From Aeromicrobium sp. CnD17-E (GTDB taxonomy: Bacteria; Actinomycetota; Actinomycetes; Propionibacteriales; Nocardioidaceae): a stretch of DNA of 40,386 nucleotides. Both the position numbers and the translations under genes were made by a program. Below, in pieces: positions 15,260 to 23,827 of the stretch. The notes beneath the pieces are model-generated. The model was not told the DNA's origin, searched no databases, and saw only the letters and a list, made by a program, of their open reading frames with translations. Positions within the stretch are counted from its first letter, which is position 1; the number at the start of each line of letters is the position of its first letter. The stretch spans positions 1-40,386 of the forward strand of contig NZ_JAMXRU010000017.1 in the NCBI RefSeq assembly GCF_024124745.1, given 5' to 3'.

Positions 15260-17609
15260 CCCCGACGTAGGCGGCGAGGTGCCGGGCGGTCGGGCCGGTG
15301 TCGGAGCCGACGAGATGCGCGGGCGTCCCCTCGAAGACGATGCGCCCCCCGTCGTGACCGGCGCCGGGGCCGAGGTCGATCACCCAGTCGGCATGCGCCA
15401 TCACCGCCTGGTGGTGCTCCACGACGACCACCGAGCGTCCCTCGTCGACGATGCGGTCGAGCAGGGCCAGCAGGTTCTCGACGTCGGCGAGGTGCAGCCC
15501 GGTGGTCGGCTCGTCGAGGACGAGCACCTCCGCCGTTTCCGAGAGCTGGGCCGCCAGCCGGAGCCGCTGACGCTCGCCGCCCGACAGCGACGACAGCGGC
15601 TGTCCGAGGGTCAGGTAGCCGAGCCCGACGTCGACGAGCCGGTCGACGATCCTCTGCGCCGCCGGCACGCGCGACTCGCTCTCGGCGAAGAACGTGGCGG
15701 CCTCGGCCGCGGACAGCTCGAGCACCTCGGCGATGTTCCTGCCGCCGAGGGTGTGCACGAGCACCGACGGCTGGAAGCGGCGTCCCTCGCACTCCTCGCA
15801 GGGCGACTCGACGGTCGCCATGACGCCGAGCTCGGTGATGACGACACCCACGCCGCCGCAGGTGCTGCACGCTCCCTCGGAGTTCGAGCTGAACAGGGCG
15901 GGCTTGACCCCGTTGGCCTTCGCGAAGGCCTTGCGGACCGGTTCGAGCAGTCCTGTCCACGTGGCCGGGTTGCTGCGACGCGAGCCCTTGACGGGCGACT
16001 GGTCGACGACCACGACGCCCTCGTGCGCCGCGATCGACCCGTGCACCAGGGAGCTCTTGCCCGAGCCGGCCACGCCCGTGACCGCGCACAGCACGCCGAG
16101 CGGCACGTCGACGTCGACGTCGCGCAGGTTGTGGCTGGAGGCGCCGCGGACCTCGAGTCGTCCGACGGGGGTGCGGACCTCGTCCTTCAGGGGCACGCGG
16201 TCGTCGAGGTGGCGCCCGGTGACGGTGCCGCTGGCGAGCAGTCCGGCCACGTCACCCTGGTAGCAGAGCGTGCCGCCCTCGGTGCCGGCTCCTGGCCCGA
16301 GGTCGACGACGTGGTCGGCGACGCGGATCGTCTCCGGCTCGTGCTCGACGACGAGCACCGTGTTGCCCTTGTCGCGCAGCTGCAGGAGCAGCTGGTTCAT
16401 CCGCTCGACGTCGTGCGGGTGGAGGCCGACCGTCGGCTCGTCGAAGACGTAGGTGACGTCGGTGAGCGACGACCCGAGGTGCCGGATCATCTTGGTGCGT
16501 TGCGCCTCTCCCCCCGACAGCGTGCCGGCGGGACGGTCGAGGGACAGGTAGCCGAGACCGATCTCGGTGAACGCGTCGAGGACGTGCTGCAGCCCGGCGA
16601 CGAGAGGCGCGACCGACGGCTCGTCGAGGTCACGCAGCCACACGGCGAGGTCGCTGACCTGCATCGCGCAGAGGTCGGCGATGTTCCTGCCCCGGATGCG
16701 TGACGACAGCGCGCCGGCGGTGAGGCGGGTGCCGTCGCAGTCGGGGCAGGTGGTGAAGGTGACGGCACGTTCGACGAAGCGCCGGACGTGCGGCTGCAGC
16801 GCCTCGACGTCCTTGCTGAGCATCGACTTCTGCACCTTCGTGAGCACGCCCTCGTAGGTGAGGTTGACCCCGTCGACGCGGATCTTCTCCGGCTCCCCGC
16901 GCAGCAGCTTCTCGCGCTGGGCGTCGGTGAACCGGCCGACGGGCACGTCCATCGGCAGACCGGCGCCGGAGAAGATGCGTCCGTACCACCCGTCCATGCT
17001 GTAGCCCGGGACCAGCAGCGCCCCGTCGGCGAGCGACTTCTCGGCGTCGTAGATCGCGGTGAGGTCGAAGTCGCTGACGGCGCCCATCCCCTCGCACCGC
17101 GGGCACATGCCGCCGAGGTAGACCTCCTTGCGCGCGACGCGCCTCTCCGTGCGCCCGCCCCGCTCCGTCGTCATGACGCCGCTCGCCGTGCGCGTGGGGA
17201 CGTTGAACGAGAACGCCGTGGGTGGACCGACGTACGGCTCGCCGATGCGGCTGAACAGGATGCGCAGCATGGTGCTCGCGTCGGTCGCGGTGCCGACCGT
17301 CGACCGCGGGTTCGCCCCCAGCCGCTCCTGGTCGACGATGATCGCCGTCGTCAGCCCGTCCAGGTGGTCGACGTCAGGACGCGACAACGACGGCATGAAC
17401 CCCTGCAGGAACGCGCTGTACGTCTCGTTCACGAGCCGCTGCGACTCCGCCGCGACCGTCCCGAACACCAGCGAGCTCTTCCCCGACCCAGAGACCCCCG
17501 TGAACACCGTCAGCCGCCGCTTCGGCAGGTCGACGCTCACGTCCCTCAGGTTGTTCTCCCGGGCACCCTGCACCCGGATGACGTCGTGGAGGTCGGCGGT
17601 GTGAGCCAT
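15243..17609 (-). CDS. UvrA-like ABC ATPase lacking the UvrB-binding domain
   Basis: A 788-residue tandem ABC protein of the UvrA family (usual length near 950). It has Walker [10 protein letters not shown] (about residues 38-46) and GVAGSGKSS (near 511), signatures TLSGGEAQR and SLSGGERQR, Walker [14 protein letters not shown] and [13 protein letters not shown], and zinc-type pairs [24 protein letters not shown] and CEECEGRR. After RIGEPYVG the sequence goes straight to [10 protein letters not shown], so the UvrB-binding and insertion segment is absent. Such short UvrA paralogues (class II, DrrC-like) are linked to tolerance of DNA-binding drugs rather than canonical excision repair. ATG 17609 has TAGCCT (17622-17617) 7 nt upstream. 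Confidence 0.9.
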   Translation of the reverse strand: MAHTADLHDVIRVQGARENNLRDVSVDLPKRRLTVFTGVSGSGKSSLVFGTVAAESQRLVNETYSAFLQGFMPSLSRPDVDHLDGLTTAIIVDQERLGANPRSTVGTATDASTMLRILFSRIGEPYVGPPTAFSFNVPTRTASGVMTTERGGRTERRVARKEVYLGGMCPRCEGMGAVSDFDLTAIYDAEKSLADGALLVPGYSMDGWYGRIFSGAGLPMDVPVGRFTDAQREKLLRGEPEKIRVDGVNLTYEGVLTKVQKSMLSKDVEALQPHVRRFVERAVTFTTCPDCDGTRLTAGALSSRIRGRNIADLCAMQVSDLAVWLRDLDEPSVAPLVAGLQHVLDAFTEIGLGYLSLDRPAGTLSGGEAQRTKMIRHLGSSLTDVTYVFDEPTVGLHPHDVERMNQLLLQLRDKGNTVLVVEHEPETIRVADHVVDLGPGAGTEGGTLCYQGDVAGLLASGTVTGRHLDDRVPLKDEVRTPVGRLEVRGASSHNLRDVDVDVPLGVLCAVTGVAGSGKSSLVHGSIAAHEGVVVVDQSPVKGSRRSNPATWTGLLEPVRKAFAKANGVKPALFSSNSEGACSTCGGVGVVITELGVMATVESPCEECEGRRFQPSVLVHTLGGRNIAEVLELSAAEAATFFAESESRVPAAQRIVDRLVDVGLGYLTLGQPLSSLSGGERQRLRLAAQLSETAEVLVLDEPTTGLHLADVENLLALLDRIVDEGRSVVVVEHHQAVMAHADWVIDLGPGAGHDGGRIVFEGTPAHLVGSDTGPTARHLAAYVGATADA

Positions 17610-17985
17610 GCCGCACAGGCTAGCGACGGCGCCGGTGCGTGGTCACGTGCTTCGGAGTGTGCCGGGGGTGTGTTGCTGGTGCGCTGCCACGGGTGGTCTG
17701 GGTGGTGGTGCGCTATCGCCTGCGGGGTCTGGTCCTGCTGCTGCGCTGCCTCGGCCTTCGCTGGGTGTGGTCTCCGAAAAGCCCTTGACCGGGCGGCTGG
17801 CGGCGTCGCTCGTCTGGGGTCTCGGGCTGGGGGTTGGTGCTGGGGTGGACGCACGATGCTGCGTTCGTGCGTTGGCGGCTGAGGTTCCTGCGTTTGCTAC
17901 GGCATCCCGTCGTGAAGGCAGAAGCATTCGGCTTCGCACGCGTGAATGAAGAATCGTGGGTGCACTGTGCGGTGGGGTGACGAAC

Positions 17986-18027
17986 GATTCTGCTTTCGGG
18001 TGGAACGGTCCACGCGAAAGCAGAATC
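17986..18027. repeat. Hairpin A of the mosaic repeat
   Basis: GATTCTGCTTTCG (17986-17998) pairs with CGAAAGCAGAATC (18015-18027). Inside it GTGGA pairs with TCCAC around the loop ACGG, with a single G-G mismatch between the two stems. The total is an almost continuous 19-bp structure. Confidence 0.85.
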
Positions 18028-18047
18028 CTTCCGACGCGACGCCCACC

Positions 18048-18099
18048 ATCGGTGGATTCTCAACCGCAGAAGCGCTCCTGCGGTTGCAGATCCACCGAT
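18048..18099. repeat. Hairpin B of the mosaic repeat
   Basis: The 22-nt arms at 18048-18069 and 18078-18099 pair at 19 of 22 positions: ATCGGTGGAT and CAACCGCAG blocks flank a 3-nt internal mismatch. The loop is AAGCGCTC. Confidence 0.85.
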
Positions 18100-18356
18100 A
18101 GAGCGCGCGAACGCAGATCGGTGGCCCAAGAACGCAGAAACGAAGAATCGTGCGTCACCCACGAGCCCAAGCCAGACCCCGAGACCCGATGACACCCCGG
18201 GCCCGCTGCCGGTCGAGGCCCTCTCGGAGACCACCCCCAGCGAAGTCTGAGGCAGCGCACCAGCAAGGTCACGACGACCGCAGCCAGCGCACCAGCAAGC
18301 CCACGGACCCGACCACCCGCGCACGTCCAGCCCCACCCACCTGACATCCTCGTCCG

Positions 18357-18779
18357 GTGACAGCACCCGCCTCCCTCCCCCGCCTCGTCGGTCGTCTGCT
18401 GCTGGGTGCGTTCCTCGTGGTGGCGGGGGTGGCGCACGTGGTGGCGAGGGAGGAGTTCCATGCCCAGGTGCCGTCGTGGTTCCCGGTCGACGCGGACGTG
18501 ACGGTGCTCGCGTCGGGTGCCGTCGAGCTGGCGCTGGGCGCGGCGGTGCTGCTCGCGCCGCGCGCCCGACGTCCGTTGATGGGCTGGCTCGTCGCCGGGC
18601 TCTTCGTGGCCGTCTTCCCGGGCAACGTCGCGCAGTACGTGGAGGGGGTTGACGCGTTCGGGCTCGACTCCGACGGTTCGCGACTCACGCGGCTGTTCTT
18701 CCAGCCCCTGCTCGTCCTGTGGGCGCTGTGGAGCACCGGCGCCTGGCCTCGGCAGCGTGCCGCGGAGGGACGGGCATGA
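18357..18779 (+). CDS. DoxX-like small membrane protein
   Basis: A 140-residue protein with four predicted membrane helices: LVGRLLLGAFLVVAGVAHVVA, VLASGAVELALGAAVLLA, LMGWLVAGLFVAVFPGNVAQYV and LFFQPLLVLWALW. The helix-1 GR...AGVAHF/V pattern and overall size match the DoxX family, whose biochemical role is mostly unknown. GTG 18357 follows CATCCT (18345-18350) by 6 nt, the leaderless pattern in a slightly weaker form. Its stop overlaps the start of the MFS gene (ATGA), so they are an operon. Confidence 0.8.
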   Translation: MTAPASLPRLVGRLLLGAFLVVAGVAHVVAREEFHAQVPSWFPVDADVTVLASGAVELALGAAVLLAPRARRPLMGWLVAGLFVAVFPGNVAQYVEGVDAFGLDSDGSRLTRLFFQPLLVLWALWSTGAWPRQRAAEGRA

Positions 18780-19939
18780 CGACGACACCCCTCGTGCGGG
18801 CCCGCACCGCCGTCGCCGTCGTCTTCGCGGTGAACGGCTTCATGGTCGCGTCGTGGATGTCGCGGCTGCCGCTCGTGCGCGACGAGCTCGGGCTCACCCC
18901 CGGGCGTCTGGGGCTCCTGCTCCTGGCGCTCTCGCTGGGGTCCCTGACCGGTCTCCCCGTGGCGGGACGGCTCGCCGAGCGCTTCGGCGCGCGCGCCGTC
19001 GTGACGGCGGGCGTCGTCGCCGTCGCAGCGGCCCAGGTGTGCGGTGCGCTCGCCGTCGAGCACGCCACCGCGCTCGCCGTGGCGCCGGCGCTCGTGGTCT
19101 TCGGCTTCGGCGTGGGCACGTGGGACGTCGCGATGAACCTGCACGGCGCCCGCGTCGAGCACGACCTCGGCCGGACGATCATGCCGCGCTTCCACGCCGC
19201 CTTCAGCCTTGGCACGGTCCTGGGTGCGGGTGCAGGGGCCGCCGCGGCCGCCACCGACCTGGCGCTCTGGGTGCACCTGGGTCTCGTCGCCGTGCCCGCC
19301 GTCGTGGTCGTCGCCTGGGCGGTCCGCGCGTTCCTGCCCGGCGAGGAGACCGGCGAGGACGACGACGCCCCCGCGGCCGGCTCCGCGTGGCTGGAGCCGC
19401 GCACGCTGCTGGTGGGCCTCATGGTCCTGGCGCTCGCCCTCACGGAGGGGACGGCGAACGACTGGCTCACCGTGGCGCTCGTCGACGGGTACGACCTGCC
19501 CGACTGGGCGGGCGCGCTCGGCTTCGGACTGTTCGTCACGGCGATGACGGCAGGACGCGTCGTCGGCACGTCGGTGCTCGACCGGTACGGACGCGTCGCC
19601 GTCCTGTGGTCGACGATGACGCTCGCCGGCGTCGGCGTGCTGCTCACGGTGCTCGCCGGCAACGTCGTCGTCGCGATGGTCGGCGTGGCGCTCTGGGGGC
19701 TCGGCGCCTCGCTCGGCTTCCCGGTCGGCATGAGCGCCGCCGCCGACGACCCGCGCCGCGCCGCCGCTCGCGTGAGCGTCGTGTCGACGATCGGCTACAC
19801 GGCGTTCCTCGCCGGTCCGCCGCTCATCGGCTTCGTGGCCGACCACGTCGGCACCCTCGACGCGCTGCTCGTCGTGGCGGTGCTGCTCGTGCCGTCGACC
19901 CTCGTCGTCCCTGCTGCGCGAGAGGCGCGCCGGGCCTAG
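18776..19939 (+). CDS. MFS transporter
   Basis: A 387-residue, roughly 12-helix transporter. Recognisable pieces are AVNGFMVASWMSRLPLVRDELGL in TM1 and its following loop, the motif-A loop AGRLAERFGARAVV, and the TM4-5 segment GFGVGTWDVAMNLHG. These resemble the YbjJ-like/fucose-permease-like subgroup. An acidic loop GEETGEDDDAP separates the two halves. Substrate unknown. ATG 18776 overlaps the DoxX stop and has the ribosome site GGAGGGA at about 18764, so translation is coupled. Confidence 0.85.
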   Translation: MTTTPLVRARTAVAVVFAVNGFMVASWMSRLPLVRDELGLTPGRLGLLLLALSLGSLTGLPVAGRLAERFGARAVVTAGVVAVAAAQVCGALAVEHATALAVAPALVVFGFGVGTWDVAMNLHGARVEHDLGRTIMPRFHAAFSLGTVLGAGAGAAAAATDLALWVHLGLVAVPAVVVVAWAVRAFLPGEETGEDDDAPAAGSAWLEPRTLLVGLMVLALALTEGTANDWLTVALVDGYDLPDWAGALGFGLFVTAMTAGRVVGTSVLDRYGRVAVLWSTMTLAGVGVLLTVLAGNVVVAMVGVALWGLGASLGFPVGMSAAADDPRRAAARVSVVSTIGYTAFLAGPPLIGFVADHVGTLDALLVVAVLLVPSTLVVPAAREARRA

Positions 19940-19948
19940 CCTCCGGTC

Positions 19949-20335
19949 ATGGGTACCGAGGAGGCCGCACGCGGCCAGGACGACCGTTCCGTGTTCGACC
20001 GGTTCGTGGAGGCGACGCAGGGCTTCGTCTCCAGGGGACCGTTCTTCCTGCTGTGCGCCGGCATCGTGGTCGCGTGGCTCGTGAGCGTGCCGTTCTGGCC
20101 CGACCTGAAGTCGTGGCAGGTGGCCATCCACACCGTGGCGAGCGTGCAGTCGCTGTTCCTGCTCGCGCTGCTCGAGAACGCCGGACGTCGGACCGAGGAG
20201 GCGTCGCAGGAGAAGCTCAACGTGCTCGCCGAGGCGATCGCCGACCTCATGGAGTCGCGGGCGCGCGACGACGAGCACCTGGCCGAGTCGGTCACGCGGC
20301 TGCGTGAGGCGGTCGGGCTCGAGGACCGGCACTGA
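19949..20335 (+). CDS. Low-affinity iron permease-like membrane protein
   Basis: A 128-residue protein with two membrane helices (GPFFLLCAGIVVAWLVSVPFW and a shorter IHTVASVQSLFLLALLENA) and a cytoplasmic helical tail ending in SVTRLREAVGLEDRH. The arrangement, including the WQ..IHT.....FLLL.L.N segment, is typical of the small bacterial proteins assigned to the low-affinity iron permease (Fet4-like) family; real iron transport is unproven for them. ATG 19949 is preceded by TAGCCT (19937-19942) with 6 nt between, so it has its own leaderless promoter although it follows the MFS gene by 9 nt. Confidence 0.75.
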   Translation: MGTEEAARGQDDRSVFDRFVEATQGFVSRGPFFLLCAGIVVAWLVSVPFWPDLKSWQVAIHTVASVQSLFLLALLENAGRRTEEASQEKLNVLAEAIADLMESRARDDEHLAESVTRLREAVGLEDRH

Positions 20336-20362
20336 TCCTGACCGTGCGGTCGGCCGCCGACG

Positions 20363-21157
20363 TCAGGCGAGCAGGAACGTCCGCAGTGCCGACACGAAGG
20401 CCTCGGGCCGCTCCGAGTGCACCCAGTGGCCGGCGCCCCTCACCGTGACCAGCCGCGTCCGGGGGAACAGCCGCCGCATGTGCTCGGCGTGCTGCGGACC
20501 CACGTAGGCGGACCGCTCCCCCGCGAGCCAGAGCACCGGACGGTCGAAGGTCGCGTCGACCTCGGGAAAGCCGCCGATGACCTCGAGCTCGCGGCGCAGG
20601 AGGTCGAGGTTCGCCTGCCACCGGAAGCCGCCCCCCTCCTCGGCCGGGACGCTGCGCAGGTTCTGCAGGAGGAACCCGCGGACCGTGTCGTTGTCGATGC
20701 GGGCGCGGAGCTGCTCGTCGGCGTCGCCGCGGCGCACGAGAGTGGCGAGGTCGAGCGACGCGAGGCTGTCGAGCAGGTGGACGAACTCGTCGGCACCCTC
20801 GCTCCGGTCGGGAGCGATGTCGACCACGACGAGCCTGTCGACGAGGTCCGGGTGACGCAGCGCGAGCACCATCGCGACCTTGCCGCCCATGGAGTGTCCG
20901 ACCAGGTGCGTCCGGCCGGCCTCGACCCAGCGCTCCCGCAGGAACGCCGCCACCCGGTCGGCGACGTCGACGTAGTCGACGGTGTCGGTCCAGCGCGAGT
21001 GACCGTGGTTCGGCAGGTCGACCAGCAGGGAGCGCAGCTCGGGCTGCAACGCCTTCGCCGCCTGCGTGAAGTTGCGGCCCTGGCCGAAGAGGCCGTGCAG
21101 GAACGCGACGCGCTCGCCGCTCTCCCCCACCTCACGGGCGTAGATGGCGTCGCTCAC
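20363..21157 (-). CDS. Alpha/beta-fold hydrolase (YbfF/ABHD11-like esterase)
   Basis: A 264-residue esterase-type hydrolase: VAFLHGLFGQGRNF, LLVDLPNHGHSRW, the nucleophile elbow VGHSMGGKVAM with Ser89, DIAPDRSEG, and the His of RGAGHWVHSERP near residue 244. The LHGLFG....NF and DLPNHGHS signatures are those of the YbfF/ABHD11 acyl-thioesterase-like group; the natural substrate is unknown. GTG 21157 has TAGGCT (21169-21164) 6 nt upstream, the leaderless pattern. It is convergent with the iron permease-like gene, with a 27-nt gap. Confidence 0.88.
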   Translation of the reverse strand: MSDAIYAREVGESGERVAFLHGLFGQGRNFTQAAKALQPELRSLLVDLPNHGHSRWTDTVDYVDVADRVAAFLRERWVEAGRTHLVGHSMGGKVAMVLALRHPDLVDRLVVVDIAPDRSEGADEFVHLLDSLASLDLATLVRRGDADEQLRARIDNDTVRGFLLQNLRSVPAEEGGGFRWQANLDLLRRELEVIGGFPEVDATFDRPVLWLAGERSAYVGPQHAEHMRRLFPRTRLVTVRGAGHWVHSERPEAFVSALRTFLLA

Positions 21158-21198
21158 GCGCCCAGCCTAGGACCGCGCGCGGACGGGACCCGACCGGG

Positions 21199-22092
21199 TC
21201 AGTCCAGCGCGCGCAGGATCGCCTCGGACATCACCTGCATCCAGTGACGTGCCTGGTCGAGGTCGCCGGGGTCGAGGAAGTAATGGTCCTGGCCGGGCAC
21301 GACGTGGTGCTCGACGGCGACGCCGGCGTCGGACAGGCGCTGGGCATACGCGTCGCCCTCGGCGCGCAGGGCGTCGTGCTGCGCGGTCAGGACGAGGGCC
21401 GGCGGGAGGCCGGAGACGTCGTCGGCGAGGAGCGGCGACGCGTACGGCTCCGTGCGTCGCGCCGCGTCCTTGAAGTAGGTGGCTCGGACCAGCCCGACGA
21501 TGCGCTCGTCGATCATCGGCCGCGGGATCGTCGCGGGCTTGACCGTCGTCGAGACGTCGAGCGACGGGACGCCGAGCAGCTGCAGCCTCACGGGCGACCC
21601 CCCGGAGTCGCGGGCCTGGAGGCAGGCCGACGCAGCCAGGTTGCCGCCGGCGCTGAACCCGCCGACGACGACGCGCGCGCCGTCGACGTCACGCTCGTGC
21701 CCGTGCCCCTGGACCCACCGCAGCACGTCGTGCGCCTGCTCCTGCGCCACCGGGTACCGGTACCTCGGGGCCACGTCGTAGTCGACGTTCACGACGACAG
21801 CGCCGGTCGTGGCGACCACCCAGCGGGCGAAGAAGTCGTCCATCGCCGCGTGCCGCATGAGGAACGCGCCGCCGTGCAGGTGCACGTACGCACCCGGGGT
21901 CACCGGCGCCGCGCGGCGGCCCGGGCGCGGTCGGTAGACGAAGCAGCGCACCTGGCCGTGCCGCGTCGGCACCCGCCAGGTGCTCGGGTCGTCGACCTCG
22001 TCGCGCACGAGCTGCAGCGCGTCGCCGTAGCGCACCGTCAGCGGTGCGGTGAGGTTCATCAGGAGCGCGGTCGCGTCGGCGTAGAGGCCCAT
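21199..22092 (-). CDS. HSL-type alpha/beta hydrolase (esterase/lipase)
   Basis: A 297-residue member of the hormone-sensitive-lipase family: the oxyanion motif HLHGGAFLMR (about residues 71-80), VNVDYDVAPRYRYP, the nucleophile elbow GGFSAGGNLA with Ser147, ALVLTAQHDALRAEG carrying the acid, and VPGQDHYFLDPG carrying the catalytic His. It would hydrolyse short-chain acyl esters. I chose ATG 22092, preceded by GAGGG; the frame is open further upstream but begins in the divergent intergenic region. It is divergent from the metallo-hydrolase gene at 22160. Confidence 0.88.
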   Translation of the reverse strand: MGLYADATALLMNLTAPLTVRYGDALQLVRDEVDDPSTWRVPTRHGQVRCFVYRPRPGRRAAPVTPGAYVHLHGGAFLMRHAAMDDFFARWVVATTGAVVVNVDYDVAPRYRYPVAQEQAHDVLRWVQGHGHERDVDGARVVVGGFSAGGNLAASACLQARDSGGSPVRLQLLGVPSLDVSTTVKPATIPRPMIDERIVGLVRATYFKDAARRTEPYASPLLADDVSGLPPALVLTAQHDALRAEGDAYAQRLSDAGVAVEHHVVPGQDHYFLDPGDLDQARHWMQVMSEAILRALD

Positions 22093-22159
22093 GACCCTCG
22101 TTCGTGGCCAGGTGGTGGACGGATGGGCGGGCCGTGAGCGACGCGGGCATGATGGTGGG

Positions 22160-22819
22160 GTGAGGATCACGCGACTCGGGCACGCCGCCCTGCTCCTGGA
22201 GACCGATCACGCACGTGTGCTCGTCGACCCCGGCGCCTTCAGCCTCGACGACGCGTTCACCGCACGCGACCTCGACGCCGTCGTCGTCACGCACCAGCAC
22301 CCCGACCACCTGCACCCGGACCGGGCGCGCGAGCTGGTCGAGACGAACCCTCAGGCGCTCTTCCTGGCCGACCCCGAGACCGCGGAGCAGCACGGCGAGC
22401 CGTGGCAGGGCCACCGCGCCGGCCACGTGACCGAGATCGGCGACCTCACCCTCACCGGTGTGGGCGAGCGGCACGCCGTCATCCTCCCCGCGCTGCCGGT
22501 CGTCGCGAACGTCGGTCTGCTCGTGGAGGGGCCGTCGGCCGACGGGGACCGCGTGCGTCTGTTCCACCCGGGTGACTCCTACGCGTCGATCCCGGAGGGG
22601 GTCGACGTCCTCGCCCTCCCGCTCAGCGCGCCGTGGGCCCGCATCGCCGACACCGTCGAGTTCCTGCAGACCGTGTCGCCGTCGAGCCTGCTGCCGATCC
22701 ACGACGCGACGATCTCCGAGGTCGCCTACGGCGTGTACTGGAACCACGTCGTGACCTTCGGTGGGGTCGACGCCGACCGCGCCCACCGGCTCACGCCGGG
22801 CCAGAGCCTCGACGTCTGA
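22160..22819 (+). CDS. MBL-fold metallo-hydrolase (UlaG-like)
   Basis: A 219-residue zinc-dependent hydrolase of the metallo-beta-lactamase superfamily. It opens with RITRLGHAALLLETDHARVLVDPG, then the metal motif VVVTHQHPDHLHPD (HxHxDH), a later metal-ligand segment LFHPGDSY, and the terminal LLPIHDATIS. The layout fits the UlaG/UPF0173-like group; the substrate is not predictable. GTG 22160 lies 6 nt after CATGAT (22148-22153), suggesting leaderless transcription. One nucleotide separates its stop from the next start, so it forms an operon with the DUF606 transporter. Confidence 0.88.
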   Translation: MRITRLGHAALLLETDHARVLVDPGAFSLDDAFTARDLDAVVVTHQHPDHLHPDRARELVETNPQALFLADPETAEQHGEPWQGHRAGHVTEIGDLTLTGVGERHAVILPALPVVANVGLLVEGPSADGDRVRLFHPGDSYASIPEGVDVLALPLSAPWARIADTVEFLQTVSPSSLLPIHDATISEVAYGVYWNHVVTFGGVDADRAHRLTPGQSLDV

Positions 22820-22820
22820 G

Positions 22821-23789
22821 GTGGAGCACCCCGTCCTGCGGGCCGCCACGGTCCCGCTCATGCTGCTGGTCGGCGCCCTCATCACCCTGCAGTCGCGGGT
22901 CAACGCGTCGCTCGCCGGTCAGCTCGGCGACGGCCTCCGGGCGGGTGCCCTGGCCGCGGTCGTCAGCTTCGGCAGCGGCCTGCTCCTGCTGAGCCCCGTC
23001 GTGCTGTCGCACCCGCGCCGGCGCGCCGGCCTGCGCCGGGTCCTCGACGCGCTGCGCGATCCTGACGCCGGCGGGGACCGCCCACGGCTGCGCCCGGTGC
23101 ATCTGCTCGGCGGGCTGGGCGGAGCGTTCTTCGTAGCCTCCCAGGGCATCGCCGTCGGCGTCATCGGCGTCGCCCTGTTCATCGTCGCGTTCACGGCGGG
23201 CCAGTCGGTGGCCTCGCTCGTGGTCGACCACCTGGGGCTCGGGCCAGGCGGGCACGAGCCCGTCTCGCGACCGCGGGCGGTGGCCGCCCTGTTCGCCGTG
23301 GCCGCCGTGACCGTGAAGGTCCTCGGCGACCTCGACGGCAGCCACCTCGGCCTGTCGCTGCTGCTCGCCTCGCTCGCCCTCGTGGCCGGCTGCCTGCAGG
23401 CGGTGCAACAAGCCTTCAACGGGAAGATCTCCGCGGTCGGCGGGCCGCTGGTCACCACCTGGAACAACTTCCTGGTCGGCACGTCGGCGCTGCTGGTGCT
23501 GCTCCTCGTCAGTTTCCTCGCGCCGGGGCACGTCGACGGGTTCCCCTCGCAGTGGTGGTACTACGTCGGAGGCGTCCTGGGCATCGGCTTCATCGCCATC
23601 TCCGCCGTGGCCGTGCAGATCCACGGCGTGCTGGTCCTCGGGCTCTGCTCGATCGCCGGCCAGGTGGTCGCCGCGGAGGTGATCGAGGTGCTGGACCCCT
23701 CCGTCGACGTGTCCTGGCTGGGTCTCCTGGGCGGCCTGCTGGCGGTGGTCGGCGTCGTCGTCGCGCTCGCGACACGGCGCCGCCCCTGA
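22821..23789 (+). CDS. DMT family transporter, duplicated DUF606/YdcZ domains
   Basis: A 322-residue membrane protein of about ten helices built of two DUF606 (YdcZ) repeats. Repeat 1 opens with LITLQSRVNASLAGQLGDGLRAGALAAVV and repeat 2 with LQAVQQAFNGKISAVGGPLVTTWNN, the same Q..N..l......p....... pattern. In many bacteria the repeats are encoded separately, so this is a fused form. Function is inferred as small-molecule export; the substrate is unknown. GTG 22821 is 1 nt after the metallo-hydrolase stop, so translation is probably coupled. Confidence 0.85.
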   Translation: MEHPVLRAATVPLMLLVGALITLQSRVNASLAGQLGDGLRAGALAAVVSFGSGLLLLSPVVLSHPRRRAGLRRVLDALRDPDAGGDRPRLRPVHLLGGLGGAFFVASQGIAVGVIGVALFIVAFTAGQSVASLVVDHLGLGPGGHEPVSRPRAVAALFAVAAVTVKVLGDLDGSHLGLSLLLASLALVAGCLQAVQQAFNGKISAVGGPLVTTWNNFLVGTSALLVLLLVSFLAPGHVDGFPSQWWYYVGGVLGIGFIAISAVAVQIHGVLVLGLCSIAGQVVAAEVIEVLDPSVDVSWLGLLGGLLAVVGVVVALATRRRP

Positions 23790-23798
23790 GTGCTTGTC

Positions 23799-23818
23799 CT
23801 ATCTCACTTGTGAGATAG
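23799..23818. promoter_or_regulatory. 20-bp palindrome over the promoter of the XRE-MurA fusion gene
   Basis: CTATCTCAC-TT-GTGAGATAG has perfect 9-bp arms and a 2-nt centre. It overlaps the -10 hexamer TAGCCT (23816-23821), which stands 6 nt before GTG 23828. A protein bound here would block transcription of the fusion gene, whose N-terminus is an XRE-type DNA-binding domain, so autorepression is the natural inference. It is also AT-rich relative to its surroundings. Confidence 0.75.
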
Positions 23819-23827
23819 CCTGGTCGG

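Larger units (their letters stand above)
17640..18300. repeat. Gene-free mosaic inverted repeat with nested hairpins
   Basis: No credible gene lies between 17623 and 18344. The left part (17673-17860) recurs in inverted, diverged form at the right (about 18150-18298). TTGCTGGTGCGCTG at 17673-17686 has its complement at 18285-18298 and again at 18253-18266, and 17756-17777 matches the complement of 18224-18245 at 21 of 22 positions. The centre holds two strong hairpins (17986-18027 and 18048-18099). Open frames in the region are translations of this repeat on both strands. It may be a non-autonomous mobile or REP-like element; no target duplication could be defined. Confidence 0.7.

Noticed and set aside
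17713..18366. Open frames on both strands of the 17.6-18.35 kb region
   Set aside because: They translate the inverted repeat and give similar low-complexity peptides from both arms; no family is recognisable.
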